NCBI RefSeq assembly: GCF_902499075.1
Contig: NZ_CABVPP010000005.1
Location: 62,001-126,000, forward strand
DNA length: 64,000 nt
Source of the DNA: Burkholderia pseudomultivorans
GTDB taxonomy: Bacteria > Pseudomonadota > Gammaproteobacteria > Burkholderiales > Burkholderiaceae
Direction: 5' to 3'
How positions within the stretch are numbered: the stretch's first letter is position 1; the number at the start of each line of letters is the position of its first letter. Below are positions 26,631-36,273 of the stretch, in pieces. The notes under the pieces are model-generated. The model saw only the letters and a list, made by a program, of their open reading frames with translations, was not told where the DNA came from and made no database searches. The position numbers and the translations under genes are program-made.

Positions 26631-28217
26631 TCACGCGCGGCGCGGTTCGAGCCGCACCGAGGTATGCACGCTCTGCACGACGACGCGGTTGCGCCCGGCT
26701 TCCTTCGCGCGATACAGCGCGTCGTCGGCGAGCTTCAGCGCGGCCTGGATGCTGTCGTCCCGCTCCGGGTAGCAGGTCGTCACGCCGATGCTCGCGGTCA
26801 GGCAGCCGAACGAGCTGGCGTCGTGCCGGATGCCGAGGTCGAGGATGCTCGTGCGGATCGTCTCGGCGATCGCCACCGCGCCGCTCGTGTCGATGTCGGG
26901 CAGGATCACGACGAACTCCTCGCCGCCGTAGCGGGCCGCATAGTCCGCCGGACGGCGCAGGCAGCCGACGATGCAGTGGCCGACCGCGGCCAGCGCGTCG
27001 TCGCCGGCCTGATGGCCCTGCGTGTCGTTGTAGCGCTTGAAGTGATCGACGTCGACGAACAGCAGCGACAGCGCGTGCTGCGAGCGCGCGGCGCGGCGCC
27101 ATTCGCGCGCGAGCGTGACGTCGAGCATGCGGCGGTTGTCGAGGCCGGTGAGCCCGTCCGTGCGCGCGAGCGCCTGCAGCTCGGTTTCCGCGCGATGACG
27201 CTTGCGCAGCTGCACGTCGAGCAGCAGCGACAGCGCGACGAAGCCGAGCGCGAGCACGGCCATCGCCGAGCCGATCGGAATCGCGCGGTCGTACCACGCG
27301 GCATAGAGGTTCGATTCGGCCTCGGCGACCATGATGATCAGCGGCAGGTTCGCCAGGTGCCGGAATACATACAGGCGCCGCACGCCGTCGATCGACGCGG
27401 TGTCGAAGAAGCTGCCCTCGCTCGCGCGCATGAACTGCCGGAACGTGCTGGCCTTGCTGATGTTGCGGCCGACGATCTTCGGGTCGTAGGGCTGGCGCAT
27501 GAACATCACGCCGTTCGTGCCGATCAGCGACATCGAGCCGCGATCGCCGAGCGACAGTCGCGAGAACAGGTTCTGGAAGTATTCGAGCCGGATCGACATC
27601 ACGGCGACGCCGCCGAACGAGCCGTCGGGCCGCGTGATGCGCCGGCTGAGTGCGATGCTCGGCGAGCCGCCGCGCAGCCTCGACCGGTACGGATCGCTGA
27701 CGTACAGCCCGACGTCGGGGTGATCGCGGTGCACGGTGAAGTAGGGTTCGTTCGCGAAATTGGCCTTGCGCGGCACGTCGCTCTTGCCGTCGACCGCAAT
27801 ATTGCCGTTCGCGTCGAGCACGTAGATGCCGCCGAGGTAGCGGGCCGTCGTCGCGCGGTCGAACAGCACCTGGCGGCGCAGCGGCATCGGCAGCGCGGCG
27901 ACCGCGGGGTCGTTCTCGCCCTCGACCACGGCCTGCAGCGACAGCGAATAGATCTCGATGTTGCGCTCGATGTCCCACGACGCCATCAGCGCGAGGTTCT
28001 GCTGCGTGGTGCGCGCGCGGTCGCGCGCGTCGACGCGGCCTTCGTAAAGCACGATCGCGCACAGCAGCAGCAGGAGCAGCCCGATCAGCAGCCCGGAATA
28101 GAAGATCAGGTGGGGCAGCAGCAGCCGGCGCAGATGCGCGGCGACGCGGCTCGCCGGGCCGGACTCGCTGAGCATCGTGTAGTCGGTTTCTGCCATGGCC
28201 GATCGATCGTGGGGCAT
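26631..28217 (-). CDS. Membrane diguanylate cyclase with Cache domain
   Basis: 528 residues from ATG 28217 (ATG 28196 is possible; neither has a good ribosome site). A first helix (LIFYSGLLIGLLLLLLCAIV), a dCache periplasmic sensor (about 55-300) and a second helix precede a GGDEF domain. The active-site loop RYGGEEFV is intact, as is TDGLTGLDNRR at the domain start. RPAD, five residues before GGEEF, fits the RxxD inhibitory site, so product inhibition by c-di-GMP is expected. There is no EAL domain. It probably makes c-di-GMP in response to an external small molecule. Confidence 0.92.
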   Translation of the reverse strand: MPHDRSAMAETDYTMLSESGPASRVAAHLRRLLLPHLIFYSGLLIGLLLLLLCAIVLYEGRVDARDRARTTQQNLALMASWDIERNIEIYSLSLQAVVEGENDPAVAALPMPLRRQVLFDRATTARYLGGIYVLDANGNIAVDGKSDVPRKANFANEPYFTVHRDHPDVGLYVSDPYRSRLRGGSPSIALSRRITRPDGSFGGVAVMSIRLEYFQNLFSRLSLGDRGSMSLIGTNGVMFMRQPYDPKIVGRNISKASTFRQFMRASEGSFFDTASIDGVRRLYVFRHLANLPLIIMVAEAESNLYAAWYDRAIPIGSAMAVLALGFVALSLLLDVQLRKRHRAETELQALARTDGLTGLDNRRMLDVTLAREWRRAARSQHALSLLFVDVDHFKRYNDTQGHQAGDDALAAVGHCIVGCLRRPADYAARYGGEEFVVILPDIDTSGAVAIAETIRTSILDLGIRHDASSFGCLTASIGVTTCYPERDDSIQAALKLADDALYRAKEAGRNRVVVQSVHTSVRLEPRRA

Positions 28218-28520
28218 CGCCGCCGTGCGTGGCGGAGCGATCCGGTTGTTTGTATGAAGTATGGACCGCGACCCGGCGCGCAGCCATGCATGCATCGACA
28301 GCGGCCCCCCGGCGGACGCCGCGCGTGTTTCGGCACCGTTCTCCTCGTCAATGGCGCACGCGGGCGCCGATTATCGCCATTCGCCGATGCGACGAGCCGA
28401 CAAATCCTGCATTCGGTGACAACCGCCGTTGTGATTCAGTGATCCGGTAATCGGCGGGGCGGCGCACGCTGGAGCGAGTATAACGCGCATGCCGGCGCAC
28501 GCGAAAAATGCGCCGGATCG

Positions 28521-28534
28521 TTGATGTGGATCAA
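28521..28534. promoter_or_regulatory. Perfect FNR/Anr box
   Basis: TTGATGTGGATCAA matches the FNR consensus TTGATnnnnATCAA exactly. A plus-strand GATAAT at 28559-28564 puts the box centre near -43, close to the usual activating position. On the minus strand TATACT (28477-28482) would place it near -57, upstream of the diguanylate cyclase. Confidence 0.65.
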
Positions 28535-28570
28535 TTTGCGGGCAATACAGCCCTTGCGGATAATGCGCGG

Positions 28571-28696
28571 CGCGTTGTCGTGCAAGGGTTTGCGGGATTG
28601 CGGGGCAAACGGTGAATCGACGCGGTTTGCACGCGCGCTTTAAGGGCGGATTGAAACGCAAAACGAAATCGGCCGATATGCGCCGATTATTCTTTT
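28571..28696 (+). ncRNA. Candidate anaerobically induced small RNA
   Basis: A transcript of about 125 bases is suggested by an FNR box plus a -10-like GATAAT at its 5' side and a hairpin at its 3' side (AATCGGC 28667-28673 with GCCGATT 28682-28688, then ATTCTTTT). The stretch contains no protein frame with a ribosome site. The strand and ends are predictions from these signals only. Confidence 0.3.
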
Positions 28697-28724
28697 CAAT
28701 CGCCGTACCGGCGCGAATATCAAT

Positions 28725-28760
28725 GAAAAAAACGGGCGGCCGTCAGGGCCACCCGTTTTC
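28725..28760 (-). terminator. Terminator of the glc operon
   Basis: On the minus strand, AAAACGGGTGGCC pairs with GGCCGCCCGTTTT around a six-base loop (one G-T mismatch in the stem) and runs into a T tract. It lies about 60 bases after the glcB stop. The plus strand has only a short T run, so it may also stop plus-strand transcripts weakly. Confidence 0.8.
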
Positions 28761-28766
28761 ATGAAG

Positions 28767-28810
28767 CCGGCGTCCGGGCTTCCGGCATCCGGCGTCCGGC
28801 GTCCGGGCTT
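28767..28810. repeat. Short tandem repeat next to the glcB stop
   Basis: Six head-to-tail units of 7-8 bases: CCGGCGT, CCGGGCTT, CCGGCAT, CCGGCGT, CCGGCGT, CCGGGCTT. They sit in the 3' untranslated part of the glc message between glcB and its terminator. Such repeats can vary in copy number by slippage. Confidence 0.7.
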
Positions 28811-28818
28811 TCGCCCGC

Positions 28819-30993
28819 TTACGCGCCGTGCTGCTGCGCCTTGAACGCGAGCCGGAACCGGTGCAGCAGCGGCTCGGTATAGCCGCTCGGCTGCGACGTA
28901 CCCTGCAGCGCGAGCGCGCACGCGGCCTTGAACGCGGTCGACTGGTCGTAGGCGGGCGCCATCGGACGATAGTTCGGGTCGCCCGCGTTCTGCTGGTCGA
29001 CGACGCGCGCCATCCGCTTGAACACGTCGAGCACGAACGCCTCGGTGATCACGCCGTGGCGCAGCCAGTTCGCGATGTGCTGGCTCGAGATGCGCAGCGT
29101 CGCGCGGTCTTCCATCAGGCCGACGTCGTGGATGTCGGGCACCTTCGAGCAGCCGACGCCCTGTTCGACCCAGCGCACGACGTAGCCGAGGATGCCCTGT
29201 GCGTTGTTCTCGACCTCGCTCAGGATCTCGGCGTCGCTCCATTCGGCGCGCTCGACGACCGGCACGGTCAGCAGGCCTTCGAGCAGCGCGTCGCGCTCGT
29301 TCGCGTACGGGATCTTTTCGAGTTCCTGCTGGACGGCCTGCACGTCGACGAGATGGTAGTGCAGCGCGTGCAGCGTCGCGGCGGTCGGCGACGGCACCCA
29401 CGCGGTGTTCGCGCCGGCGCGCGGATGCGCGATCTTCTGTTCGAGCATCGCATGCATCAGGTCCGGCATCGCCCACATGCCCTTGCCGATCTGCGCGCGG
29501 CCGCGCAGGCCGGCCGACAGGCCCGCGAGCACGTTGTTGCGCTCGTACGCGGCGATCCACGCCGACGACTTCATGTCGCCCTTGCGGATCATCGGGCCCG
29601 CTTCCATCGCGGTGTGCATCTCGTCGCCGGTGCGGTCAAGGAAGCCCGTGTTGATGAACGCGACGCGCGAGGCCGCGGCGGCGATGCATGCGGCGAGGTT
29701 CACGCTGGTGCGGCGCTCCTCGTCCATGATGCCCATCTTCAGCGTGTTGCGCGGCAGCTCGTACAGATCCTCGATGCGCGCGAACAGCGTATCGGCGAAC
29801 GCGACCTCGACCGGGCCGTGCATCTTCGGCTTCACGATGTAGATCGAGCCGGTGCGCGAGTTGCGCTTCGCCTTCAGGTCGTGCAGCGCGCACAGCGTCG
29901 TGACGACGCCGTCGAGGATCCCTTCCGGAATCTCGATGCCGTCGCGGTCGAGCACCGCGCCGTTGGTCATCAGGTGGCCGACGTTGCGCACGAACAGCAG
30001 CGAGCGGCCGTGCAGCGTCAGCGTGCCGCCGGCGGGCGTGGTGTACTCGCGGTCGGCGTTCAGGCGGCGCGTGAAGGTCTTGCCGCCCTTCGCGACCTCC
30101 TCGACCAGCGTGCCCTGCATCAGGCCGAGCCAGTTGCGGTAGAGCTGGACCTTGTCGTCGGCGTCGACGGCCGCGACCGAGTCCTCGCAGTCGATGATCG
30201 TGCTGACCGCCGCTTCAAGCACGACGTCCTTCACGTTTGCGAGATCCGCACGGCCGATCGGCGTCGACGCGTCGATCTGGATCTCGAGGTGCAGGCCGTT
30301 GTGCTTCAGCAGGATCGCGGACGGCGCGCCGGCCGCGCCCTGGTAGCCGACGAACTGCGCCGGCTGCGCGAGGTGCACGACGCCCTTGCCGGTCTCGACG
30401 GCGAGCTGGCCGTCCTGCACGCGGTAGCGCAGCGCGTCGCGGTGCGACGCGCCGGCGAGCGGCGCCGCGTTGTCGAGCACGTTGCGCGCATAGTCGATCA
30501 CGCGCTGGCCGCGCGTCGGGTTGTAGGTCGCGGTGCGTTCGGCGCCGCCGTCTTCCGGCAGCGCGTCGGTGCCGTACAGCGCGTCGTACAGGCTGCCCCA
30601 GCGCGCGTTCGCGGCGTTCAGCGCATAGCGCGCGTTCGACAGCGGCACGACGAGCTGCGGGCCGGCCTGCGTCGCGATTTCGCTGTCGACGTTCGCGGTG
30701 GCTGCCGCGACGTTCGACGGCGTCGGCACGAGATAGCCGATCCCTTCGAGGAACGCGCGATACGCGGCGAGGTCGCGCACCGGGCCGGGGTGCGCGCGGT
30801 GCCACGTATCGAGTTCCTGCTGCAGGCGGTCGCGTTCGGCGAGCAGTTCGCGGTTGCGCGGCGCGAGGTCGTGCACCAGCGCCGAGAAACCGCGCCAGAA
30901 CGCGGCCTTGTCGATGCCGGTGCCCGGCAGCGCTTCGTTTTCGATGAACTGGCTCAGCGCGGGTGCGACTTGCAGTCCTTCTTGGTCGATCAT
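28819..30993 (-). CDS. glcB: Malate synthase G
   Basis: A 724-residue malate synthase G, the usual length. It condenses glyoxylate with acetyl-CoA to malate in the cytoplasm. [36 protein letters not shown] and [14 protein letters not shown] are characteristic and include the Arg and acidic residues of the Mg/glyoxylate site. ATG 30993 has a GGAGG site; the longer frame to 31074 lacks one. It is the last gene of the glc operon, so glyoxylate made by GlcDEF is used at once. Confidence 0.95.
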   Translation of the reverse strand: MIDQEGLQVAPALSQFIENEALPGTGIDKAAFWRGFSALVHDLAPRNRELLAERDRLQQELDTWHRAHPGPVRDLAAYRAFLEGIGYLVPTPSNVAAATANVDSEIATQAGPQLVVPLSNARYALNAANARWGSLYDALYGTDALPEDGGAERTATYNPTRGQRVIDYARNVLDNAAPLAGASHRDALRYRVQDGQLAVETGKGVVHLAQPAQFVGYQGAAGAPSAILLKHNGLHLEIQIDASTPIGRADLANVKDVVLEAAVSTIIDCEDSVAAVDADDKVQLYRNWLGLMQGTLVEEVAKGGKTFTRRLNADREYTTPAGGTLTLHGRSLLFVRNVGHLMTNGAVLDRDGIEIPEGILDGVVTTLCALHDLKAKRNSRTGSIYIVKPKMHGPVEVAFADTLFARIEDLYELPRNTLKMGIMDEERRTSVNLAACIAAAASRVAFINTGFLDRTGDEMHTAMEAGPMIRKGDMKSSAWIAAYERNNVLAGLSAGLRGRAQIGKGMWAMPDLMHAMLEQKIAHPRAGANTAWVPSPTAATLHALHYHLVDVQAVQQELEKIPYANERDALLEGLLTVPVVERAEWSDAEILSEVENNAQGILGYVVRWVEQGVGCSKVPDIHDVGLMEDRATLRISSQHIANWLRHGVITEAFVLDVFKRMARVVDQQNAGDPNYRPMAPAYDQSTAFKAACALALQGTSQPSGYTEPLLHRFRLAFKAQQHGA

Positions 30994-31030
30994 CGTCAAT
31001 CCTCCCGGGGAATAAGAATGCGCGCGCGGA

Positions 31031-31435
31031 TCAGGCCGCGACGCTTTGTGTGCCGGCGCGGGCGATCTGCGCATCCTGTTCGGACTTTACGCCAGACACG
31101 CCGATTGCGCCCGCAATCCGGCCGCCGACCGTGACCGGCACGCCGCCTTCGAGCAAGCCCGTCAGCGGCGCGCTGAGAAACGCGGTGCGGCCACCGTTGA
31201 TCATATCCTCATAGGCTTTCGTCTCGCGACGGCCGAGCGCCGCCGCGCGCGCCTTGTCCTGCGCGATGCTCGCGCTCGCGGGCGACGCGCCGTCGAGGCG
31301 CGCGAACGCGAGCAGGTGGCCGCCGTCGTCGACGATCGCGATCGACACGCGCCAGCCGTGGCGGTCGGCTTCCGCGCGGGCGGCGGCGAGCATGCGCTCG
31401 GCATCGGCGAGTTCGAGTTCGGGTTTCGTCTGCAT
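31031..31435 (-). CDS. glcG: GlcG/HbpS-family protein
   Basis: A 134-residue haem-degrading/HbpS-like (DUF336) protein. Typical parts are [20 protein letters not shown], an AAALGR segment and [20 protein letters not shown]. The function of GlcG in glycolate use is not established; related proteins bind haem or corrinoid cofactors. ATG 31435 has GGAGG six bases upstream; ATG 31438 is adjacent and also possible. It lies 22 bases after glcF and 37 before glcB on the same strand. Confidence 0.88.
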   Translation of the reverse strand: MQTKPELELADAERMLAAARAEADRHGWRVSIAIVDDGGHLLAFARLDGASPASASIAQDKARAAALGRRETKAYEDMINGGRTAFLSAPLTGLLEGGVPVTVGGRIAGAIGVSGVKSEQDAQIARAGTQSVAA

Positions 31436-31457
31436 CATGTTCCTCCGCAATCCGCGG

Positions 31458-32678
31458 TCAGTCGACGAGCCGGTCGTCGACCAGCTCGATCCAGTGGCGC
31501 ACGGGCGTGCGGCCCGCGCCGTTCAGGTGAGTCTGGCAGCCGACGTTGGCCGTGACAATCAGGTCCGGCCGCGCGGCTTCGAGCGCGTCGAGCCGGTTGT
31601 CGCGCAGCTTCGTCGCGAGTTCGGGCTGCGTCAGCGAATAGGTGCCGGCCGAGCCGCAGCACAGGTGGCCGTCGGCAACCGGCGTCAGGTCGAAGCCGAG
31701 CCGCGTCAGGATCTGCTCGACCGTGCCGCCGAGGCGCTGCGCATGCTGCAGCGTGCACGGGCAGTGCACCGCGATGCGGCGCGGCGCCTGCGCGGCCAGC
31801 GCATCGAGCGGTTCGGCCGCGATCACTTCCGCGAGGTCGCGCGCGAGCGCGCCGACGCGGCGCGCCTTGTCCGCATACGCGGGGTCGGACCGCAGCAGGT
31901 CGCCGTATTCCTTGACGAAGGCACCGCAGCCGCTGGCCGTCAGCACGATCGCTTCCGCGCCGGCCTCGATCGCGGGCCACCATGCGTCGATGTTGCGGCG
32001 TGCGCGGTCGAGGCCCGCATCCTGTGCGTTCAGGTGATATTCGGTCGCGCCGCAGCAGCCGGCCTCGCGCGCCGGCGTCACGCTGATGCCGAGCCGGTCG
32101 AGCACGCGTGCGGCGGCCGCGTTGGTGTTCGGCGACAGCGCCGGCTGCACGCAGCCTTCGAGCATCAGCACGCGTCGTGCGTGACGCGGGGCCGGGCGCG
32201 GTGCCGGCGCGGGCACGGCGGCCGGGATCTTGTCCTGCAGCGTGCCGGGCAGCAGCGGGCGCAGCGCGCGGCCGGCCTTCAGCAGCGCGGCGAAGGTCGC
32301 CGGGCGCGGCACCACATGGCGCAGCCCCGCGCGCAGCAGCCGCTCGCGCGCGGGTCGCCGCGCGCGTTTCTCGGCTTCCGCGCGGCCGATGTCGAGCAGC
32401 GTGTGGTAGCGCACGCCGGACGGGCAGGTCGTTTCGCAGTTGCGGCACGTGAGGCAGCGGTCGAGATGCTGCTGCGTGCGTTCGCCGCACGCCTCGCCTT
32501 CGAGCATCTGCTTGATCAGGTAGATGCGGCCGCGCGGCCCGTCGAGTTCGTTGCCGAGCACCTGGTAGGTCGGGCAGGTCGCATTGCAGAAGCCGCAGTG
32601 CACGCACGCGCGCAGGATCGCTTCCGCTTCGTCGGCCCGGGCGAGGGCCTTGCTTGCTTCGCTGAGATTGGTTTGCAT
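31458..32678 (-). CDS. glcF: Glycolate oxidase iron-sulfur subunit GlcF
   Basis: 406 residues. Two [4Fe-4S] ferredoxin motifs at the N-terminus (CVHCGFCNATCP and CLTCRNCETTCP) are followed by two CCG-type domains (GCCGATEYH, HLCCGSAGTYS). It passes electrons from the flavin subunits GlcD and GlcE toward the quinone pool at the inner membrane. It lies 25 bases after glcE in the operon order glcD-E-F-G-B. Confidence 0.95.
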   Translation of the reverse strand: MQTNLSEASKALARADEAEAILRACVHCGFCNATCPTYQVLGNELDGPRGRIYLIKQMLEGEACGERTQQHLDRCLTCRNCETTCPSGVRYHTLLDIGRAEAEKRARRPARERLLRAGLRHVVPRPATFAALLKAGRALRPLLPGTLQDKIPAAVPAPAPRPAPRHARRVLMLEGCVQPALSPNTNAAAARVLDRLGISVTPAREAGCCGATEYHLNAQDAGLDRARRNIDAWWPAIEAGAEAIVLTASGCGAFVKEYGDLLRSDPAYADKARRVGALARDLAEVIAAEPLDALAAQAPRRIAVHCPCTLQHAQRLGGTVEQILTRLGFDLTPVADGHLCCGSAGTYSLTQPELATKLRDNRLDALEAARPDLIVTANVGCQTHLNGAGRTPVRHWIELVDDRLVD

Positions 32679-32703
32679 CGTCGGTTCGCTTCGGCGTTCG
32701 GCG

Positions 32704-33780
32704 TCAGAATTCGGCGTACAGGCGCCCGGGATTGAAGATCGCGTGCGGGTCGAGCTGCGCCTTGAGCTGCCGGTGCACGCGCAGCAGCGCAGGCGGCAGC
32801 GGCTGGAACGGCGCGTCCGTCACGCCGCGGGTGAAGCAGGTCGCGTGACCGCCCGCCTGCGCGGCGAACCGCTGCACGTCGGCCGGCGCGGCGTCGGTCT
32901 TCAGCCAGCGCTGCGCGCCGCCCCAGTCGACCAGTTGCGCGCCCGGCAGCGTGTCGAGCGGCGCGGCGGCCGGCACCGACACGCGCCACAGCGGGCGCGG
33001 ATCGTCGAAGAACGGCAGCGCGAGGTCGCGCAGCCGCGACCAGAACGCGTCGTCGTCCGCGCGCTCGCCGCCGATCGTGTCGCGCGCGGCCCGCACCGAG
33101 CCCGTGCCGCCCTCGACGCGCACGCGCAATACGCGGTCGACATGGCACGCGCCCGCGAGCGGCAGGCCCGCGCGGCGCCACGCGGCGACGCGCTGCACGG
33201 CGTCGCTCGCGTCCAGCGCCAGCGCGAGATCGCAGGTCGCGCGCGGCTTCGGCAGCACCTTCAGCGAGACCTCGGTCACCACGCCGAGGCAGCCGAAGCT
33301 GCCGGCGAGCAGCCGCGACACGTCGTAGCCGGCGACGTTCTTCATCACCTCGCCGCCGAAGCGCAGGTGCTTTGCGTCGCCGGTGATCACGCGGCAGCCG
33401 AGCACGAAGTCGCGCACCGCGCCGGCCCACGGACGGCGCGGGCCCGACAGCGCGGCCGCGAACATCCCACCGACTGTCGCCGCGCCGCCGAACGACGGCG
33501 GCTCGCACGGCAGCATCTGACCGGCCGCGTCGAGCGCGGCTTCCAGCTCGACGAGCGGCGTGCCCGCGCGCGCGGTGACGACGAGCTCGGTCGGGTCGTA
33601 GCCGACGATGCCGCGATGCGTGCGCGTGTCGAGCACGCGGCCTGCGGGTTCGGCGGCGCGGCCGAGACCCGCCTTCGTGCCGCCGCCGCGGATCTGCAGC
33701 GGCTGGCGATCGTGGATCGCGGCGGCGACCTGTGCGATCAGCGCCGCGCTGTCGTCGATCGATTCGAATTCGCGTCGCAT
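32704..33780 (-). CDS. glcE: Glycolate oxidase subunit GlcE
   Basis: 358 residues with a single FAD-binding type 4 domain. Motifs are PLQIRGGGTKAGLGR near the N-terminus, SFGGAATVGGMFAAALSGPR and the closing AIFNPGRLYAEF. It pairs with GlcD in oxidising glycolate to glyoxylate. The start ATG shares a base with the glcD stop (TGATG), so the two are translated together. The same frame is open far upstream on the antisense of other genes, which is a high-GC artefact. Confidence 0.94.
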   Translation of the reverse strand: MRREFESIDDSAALIAQVAAAIHDRQPLQIRGGGTKAGLGRAAEPAGRVLDTRTHRGIVGYDPTELVVTARAGTPLVELEAALDAAGQMLPCEPPSFGGAATVGGMFAAALSGPRRPWAGAVRDFVLGCRVITGDAKHLRFGGEVMKNVAGYDVSRLLAGSFGCLGVVTEVSLKVLPKPRATCDLALALDASDAVQRVAAWRRAGLPLAGACHVDRVLRVRVEGGTGSVRAARDTIGGERADDDAFWSRLRDLALPFFDDPRPLWRVSVPAAAPLDTLPGAQLVDWGGAQRWLKTDAAPADVQRFAAQAGGHATCFTRGVTDAPFQPLPPALLRVHRQLKAQLDPHAIFNPGRLYAEF

Positions 33781-35279
33781 CAGAAGCGCTCCAGTTCGGG
33801 AAACGGCAGCTTGCCGTGATGGACGTGCATCGCGCCGAATTCGGCGCAGCGGTGCAGCGTCGGGATGTTCTTGCCGGGATTGAGCAGGCGCTGCGGGTCG
33901 AACGCGGCCTTGACCGCGTGGAAGAACGCGATCTCGTCGGCGTCGAACTGCACGCACATCTGGTTGATCTTCTCGCGGCCGACGCCGTGCTCGCCGGTGA
34001 TGCTGCCGCCGACCGCGACGCACAGCTCGAGGATCCGGCCGCCGAGCGCTTCCGCGCGATCGAGCTCGCCGGGCCGGTTCGCGTCGAACAGGATCAGCGG
34101 ATGCATGTTGCCGTCGCCCGCGTGGAACACGTTCGCGACCGGCAGTCCGTATTCGGCGGACAGCGCGGCGATGCCTTCGAGCACGCGCGGCAGTTCGCGG
34201 CGCGGGATCGTGCCGTCCATGCAGTAGTAGTCGGGCGACATGCGGCCGACCGCCGGGAACGCGTTCTTGCGGCCGGCCCAGAAGCGCTGGCGCTCGGCTT
34301 CGTCGCGCGCGACGCGGATCTCCGACGCGCCGGCCTCGCGCAGCAGCGCGGCGACGCGTTCCGCGTCTTCGTCGACGTCGGTCGCCGCGCCGTCGAGTTC
34401 GCACAGCAGGATCGCCTGCGCATCGACCGGATAGCCCGCGTGGATGAAATCCTCGGCCGCGCGGATCGCGAGGTTGTCCATCATCTCGAGGCCGCCGGGA
34501 ATCACGCCCGCGCCGATGATCCGCGCGACCGCGCCGCCGGCCGCGCCGACATCGTCGAAGCTCGCCATCAGCACCTTCACGCTCGGCGGCTTCGGCAGCA
34601 GCTTCACGGTCACTTCGGTGACGATGCCGAGCATCCCTTCCGAGCCGGTGAACAGCGCGAGCAGGTCGAAGCCTGGGGCGTCGAGTGCGTCGGCGCCGAG
34701 CGTCAGCATGTCGCCGTCGATCGTCAGGATCTCGACCTTCAGGATGTTGTGCACCGTCAGCCCGTATTTCAGGCAATGCACGCCGCCGGCGTTTTCCGCG
34801 ACGTTGCCGCCGATCGAACACGCGATCTGCGACGACGGGTCCGGCGCGTAGTAGAGCCCGTACGGCGCGGCCGCCTGCGAGATCGCGAGGTTGCGCACGC
34901 CGGGCTGCACGCGCGCGGTGCCGGCGTCGGGGTCGATGTCGAGAATCCGGTTGAATTTCGACATCACGAGCAGAAGGCCTTTTTCGAGCGGCATCGCGCC
35001 GCCCGACAGCCCGGTGCCCGCGCCGCGCGCGACCACCGGCACGCCGTGCGCGGCCGCGACGCGCAGCACCGCGCGCACCTGCTCGACCGTGTCGGGCAGC
35101 ACGACGGCGAGCGGCACCGTGCGGTACGCGGCGAGGCCGTCGCATTCGAACGGCTTCAGCGCCTCGCGATCGTGCAGCACGTCGAGGCCGGGCGCCGCCG
35201 CGTGCAGCGCGGCGACGAGCGTGGCGCGGTCGACGGTCGCCAGCGGGCCGTCGATCCGTTCGTCGTAGGTGAAACTCAT
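33780..35279 (-). CDS. glcD: Glycolate oxidase FAD subunit GlcD
   Basis: A 499-residue catalytic FAD subunit. The FAD-binding type 4 domain shows PVVARGAGTGLSGGAMPLEK and CSIGGNVAENAGGVHCLKYG; the C-terminal domain ends with ITGEHGVGREK and FDPQRLLNPGKNIP. ATG 35279 has a GGAGA site; the longer frame crosses the promoter and the GlcC operator and is not real. It is the first gene of the operon and is divergent from glcC. Confidence 0.95.
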   Translation of the reverse strand: MSFTYDERIDGPLATVDRATLVAALHAAAPGLDVLHDREALKPFECDGLAAYRTVPLAVVLPDTVEQVRAVLRVAAAHGVPVVARGAGTGLSGGAMPLEKGLLLVMSKFNRILDIDPDAGTARVQPGVRNLAISQAAAPYGLYYAPDPSSQIACSIGGNVAENAGGVHCLKYGLTVHNILKVEILTIDGDMLTLGADALDAPGFDLLALFTGSEGMLGIVTEVTVKLLPKPPSVKVLMASFDDVGAAGGAVARIIGAGVIPGGLEMMDNLAIRAAEDFIHAGYPVDAQAILLCELDGAATDVDEDAERVAALLREAGASEIRVARDEAERQRFWAGRKNAFPAVGRMSPDYYCMDGTIPRRELPRVLEGIAALSAEYGLPVANVFHAGDGNMHPLILFDANRPGELDRAEALGGRILELCVAVGGSITGEHGVGREKINQMCVQFDADEIAFFHAVKAAFDPQRLLNPGKNIPTLHRCAEFGAMHVHHGKLPFPELERF

Positions 35280-35381
35280 CGTGTGTCTCCGTCTCCACCA
35301 TGCAGGCGGCCGCGCAATGCGCGGCGCGCCGGATGGACGGCATTCTTGGCGGCTCGCGTGGGCCTGTCCAGACGTTGCGCG

Positions 35382-35396
35382 AGTGGTCATACCAGT
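35382..35396. promoter_or_regulatory. GlcC operator, distal copy
   Basis: AGTGGTCATACCAGT contains TGGTnnnACCA, the half-site pair expected for FadR-type GntR regulators. An identical 15-bp copy lies at 35488-35502. This copy lies about 105 bases before glcD. Confidence 0.75.
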
Positions 35397-35487
35397 TTTT
35401 CCAGATGGGCCTTGGGACGGTTGTGTGAATTGCCGTAAAACCGAATCGGCACAAGCGTTTGTGAGAAAATCGACGCAGTCCGTCCGA

Positions 35488-35502
35488 AGTGGTCATACCA
35501 GT
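35488..35502. promoter_or_regulatory. GlcC operator, copy abutting the glcC start
   Basis: This is identical to the 15-bp site at 35382-35396. It ends directly before the glcC ATG at 35503, so a bound regulator would block its own gene. The two centres are 106 bases apart. Confidence 0.75.
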
Positions 35503-36273
35503 ATGGAAATGCAGGAAAATAGCGGGCCGGCGCGGCACGTGGCCGACGTCGTCGCCGAGCGGATCGAGAAGCTGATCGTCGACGGCGTGCTGAAGGCCGG
35601 GCAGGCGCTGCCGTCCGAGCGGCGGTTGACCGAGAAGCTCGGCGTGTCGCGCACGGCCGTGCGCGAAGGGATGAAACTGCTGCGCGCGCGCGGGATCATC
35701 GACACGACGCACGGCAAGGGCTCGTTCGTCGCGAGCCTGACTCCGCAGCGCGAAATCACGCCGATGATGCATCTGCTCGGCTCGCAGCCGCGCACGCTGT
35801 ACGACCTGTTCGAGGTGCGCGGGATGCTCGAGGCCGAGGCCGCGCGGCTCGCCGCGCTGCGCGGCACGCCGGCCGACTTCATCCTGATCGCGCGCCGCTA
35901 CGAGGAGATGACCGCGGCCGACGCGCAGGATCTCGATCCGGCCGCGCGCGCGAAGCTCGACCATGCGTTCCATCTGGCGATCTGCGAGGCGTCGCACAAC
36001 CCGGTGCTCGTCAATACGCTGCAGTCGCTGACCGATCTGCTGCTCAGTTCGGTGTTCGCGTCGGTCAACAACCTCTATCACCGCGAGCCGCTGAAAAAGC
36101 AGATCGATCGTCAGCACGCGCGGCTCTACAACGCGGTCACGGGCCGGCTGCCCGAGCAGGCGCGTAAGGCCGCGAGCGAGCATATCCGCCAGTGCGTCGA
36201 GTATCTGAGGGAGATCGAGCAGGAGGAGCAGCGGCTGGTGCGGTCGACGTTGAGGCTCGAAGGCTGGACCTGA
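35503..36273 (+). CDS. glcC: GntR/FCD-family regulator of glycolate use
   Basis: 256 residues. A winged helix at about 12-75 (LPSERRLTEKLGVSRTAVRE, then GKGSFVASL) precedes an FCD ligand domain with the acidic and His metal ligands (LDHAFHLAICEASHNPVL, then IDRQHARLYNAV). It is divergent from glcD with two copies of a TGGTnnnACCA site between them, so it should control glcDEFGB and itself, probably in response to glycolate. ATG 35503 opens the domain; the upstream frame from 35269 crosses the operators. An LldR-type lactate regulator is the main alternative, but the neighbours favour GlcC. Confidence 0.88.
   Translation: MEMQENSGPARHVADVVAERIEKLIVDGVLKAGQALPSERRLTEKLGVSRTAVREGMKLLRARGIIDTTHGKGSFVASLTPQREITPMMHLLGSQPRTLYDLFEVRGMLEAEAARLAALRGTPADFILIARRYEEMTAADAQDLDPAARAKLDHAFHLAICEASHNPVLVNTLQSLTDLLLSSVFASVNNLYHREPLKKQIDRQHARLYNAVTGRLPEQARKAASEHIRQCVEYLREIEQEEQRLVRSTLRLEGWT

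Larger units (their letters stand above)
28218..28818. other. 600-base intergenic region with regulatory signals
   Basis: No convincing protein gene is present. The gap holds a perfect FNR/Anr box (28521-28534), -10-like hexamers on both strands, two terminator hairpins and a short tandem repeat, listed separately. A 96-codon minus-strand frame (28371-28661) has no ribosome site and atypical composition and is not called. Confidence 0.6.

Noticed and set aside
28371-28661. 96-codon minus-strand frame in the gap after the diguanylate cyclase
   Set aside because: It has no ribosome site, its composition is unlike neighbouring genes, and it overlaps the FNR box and a hairpin.
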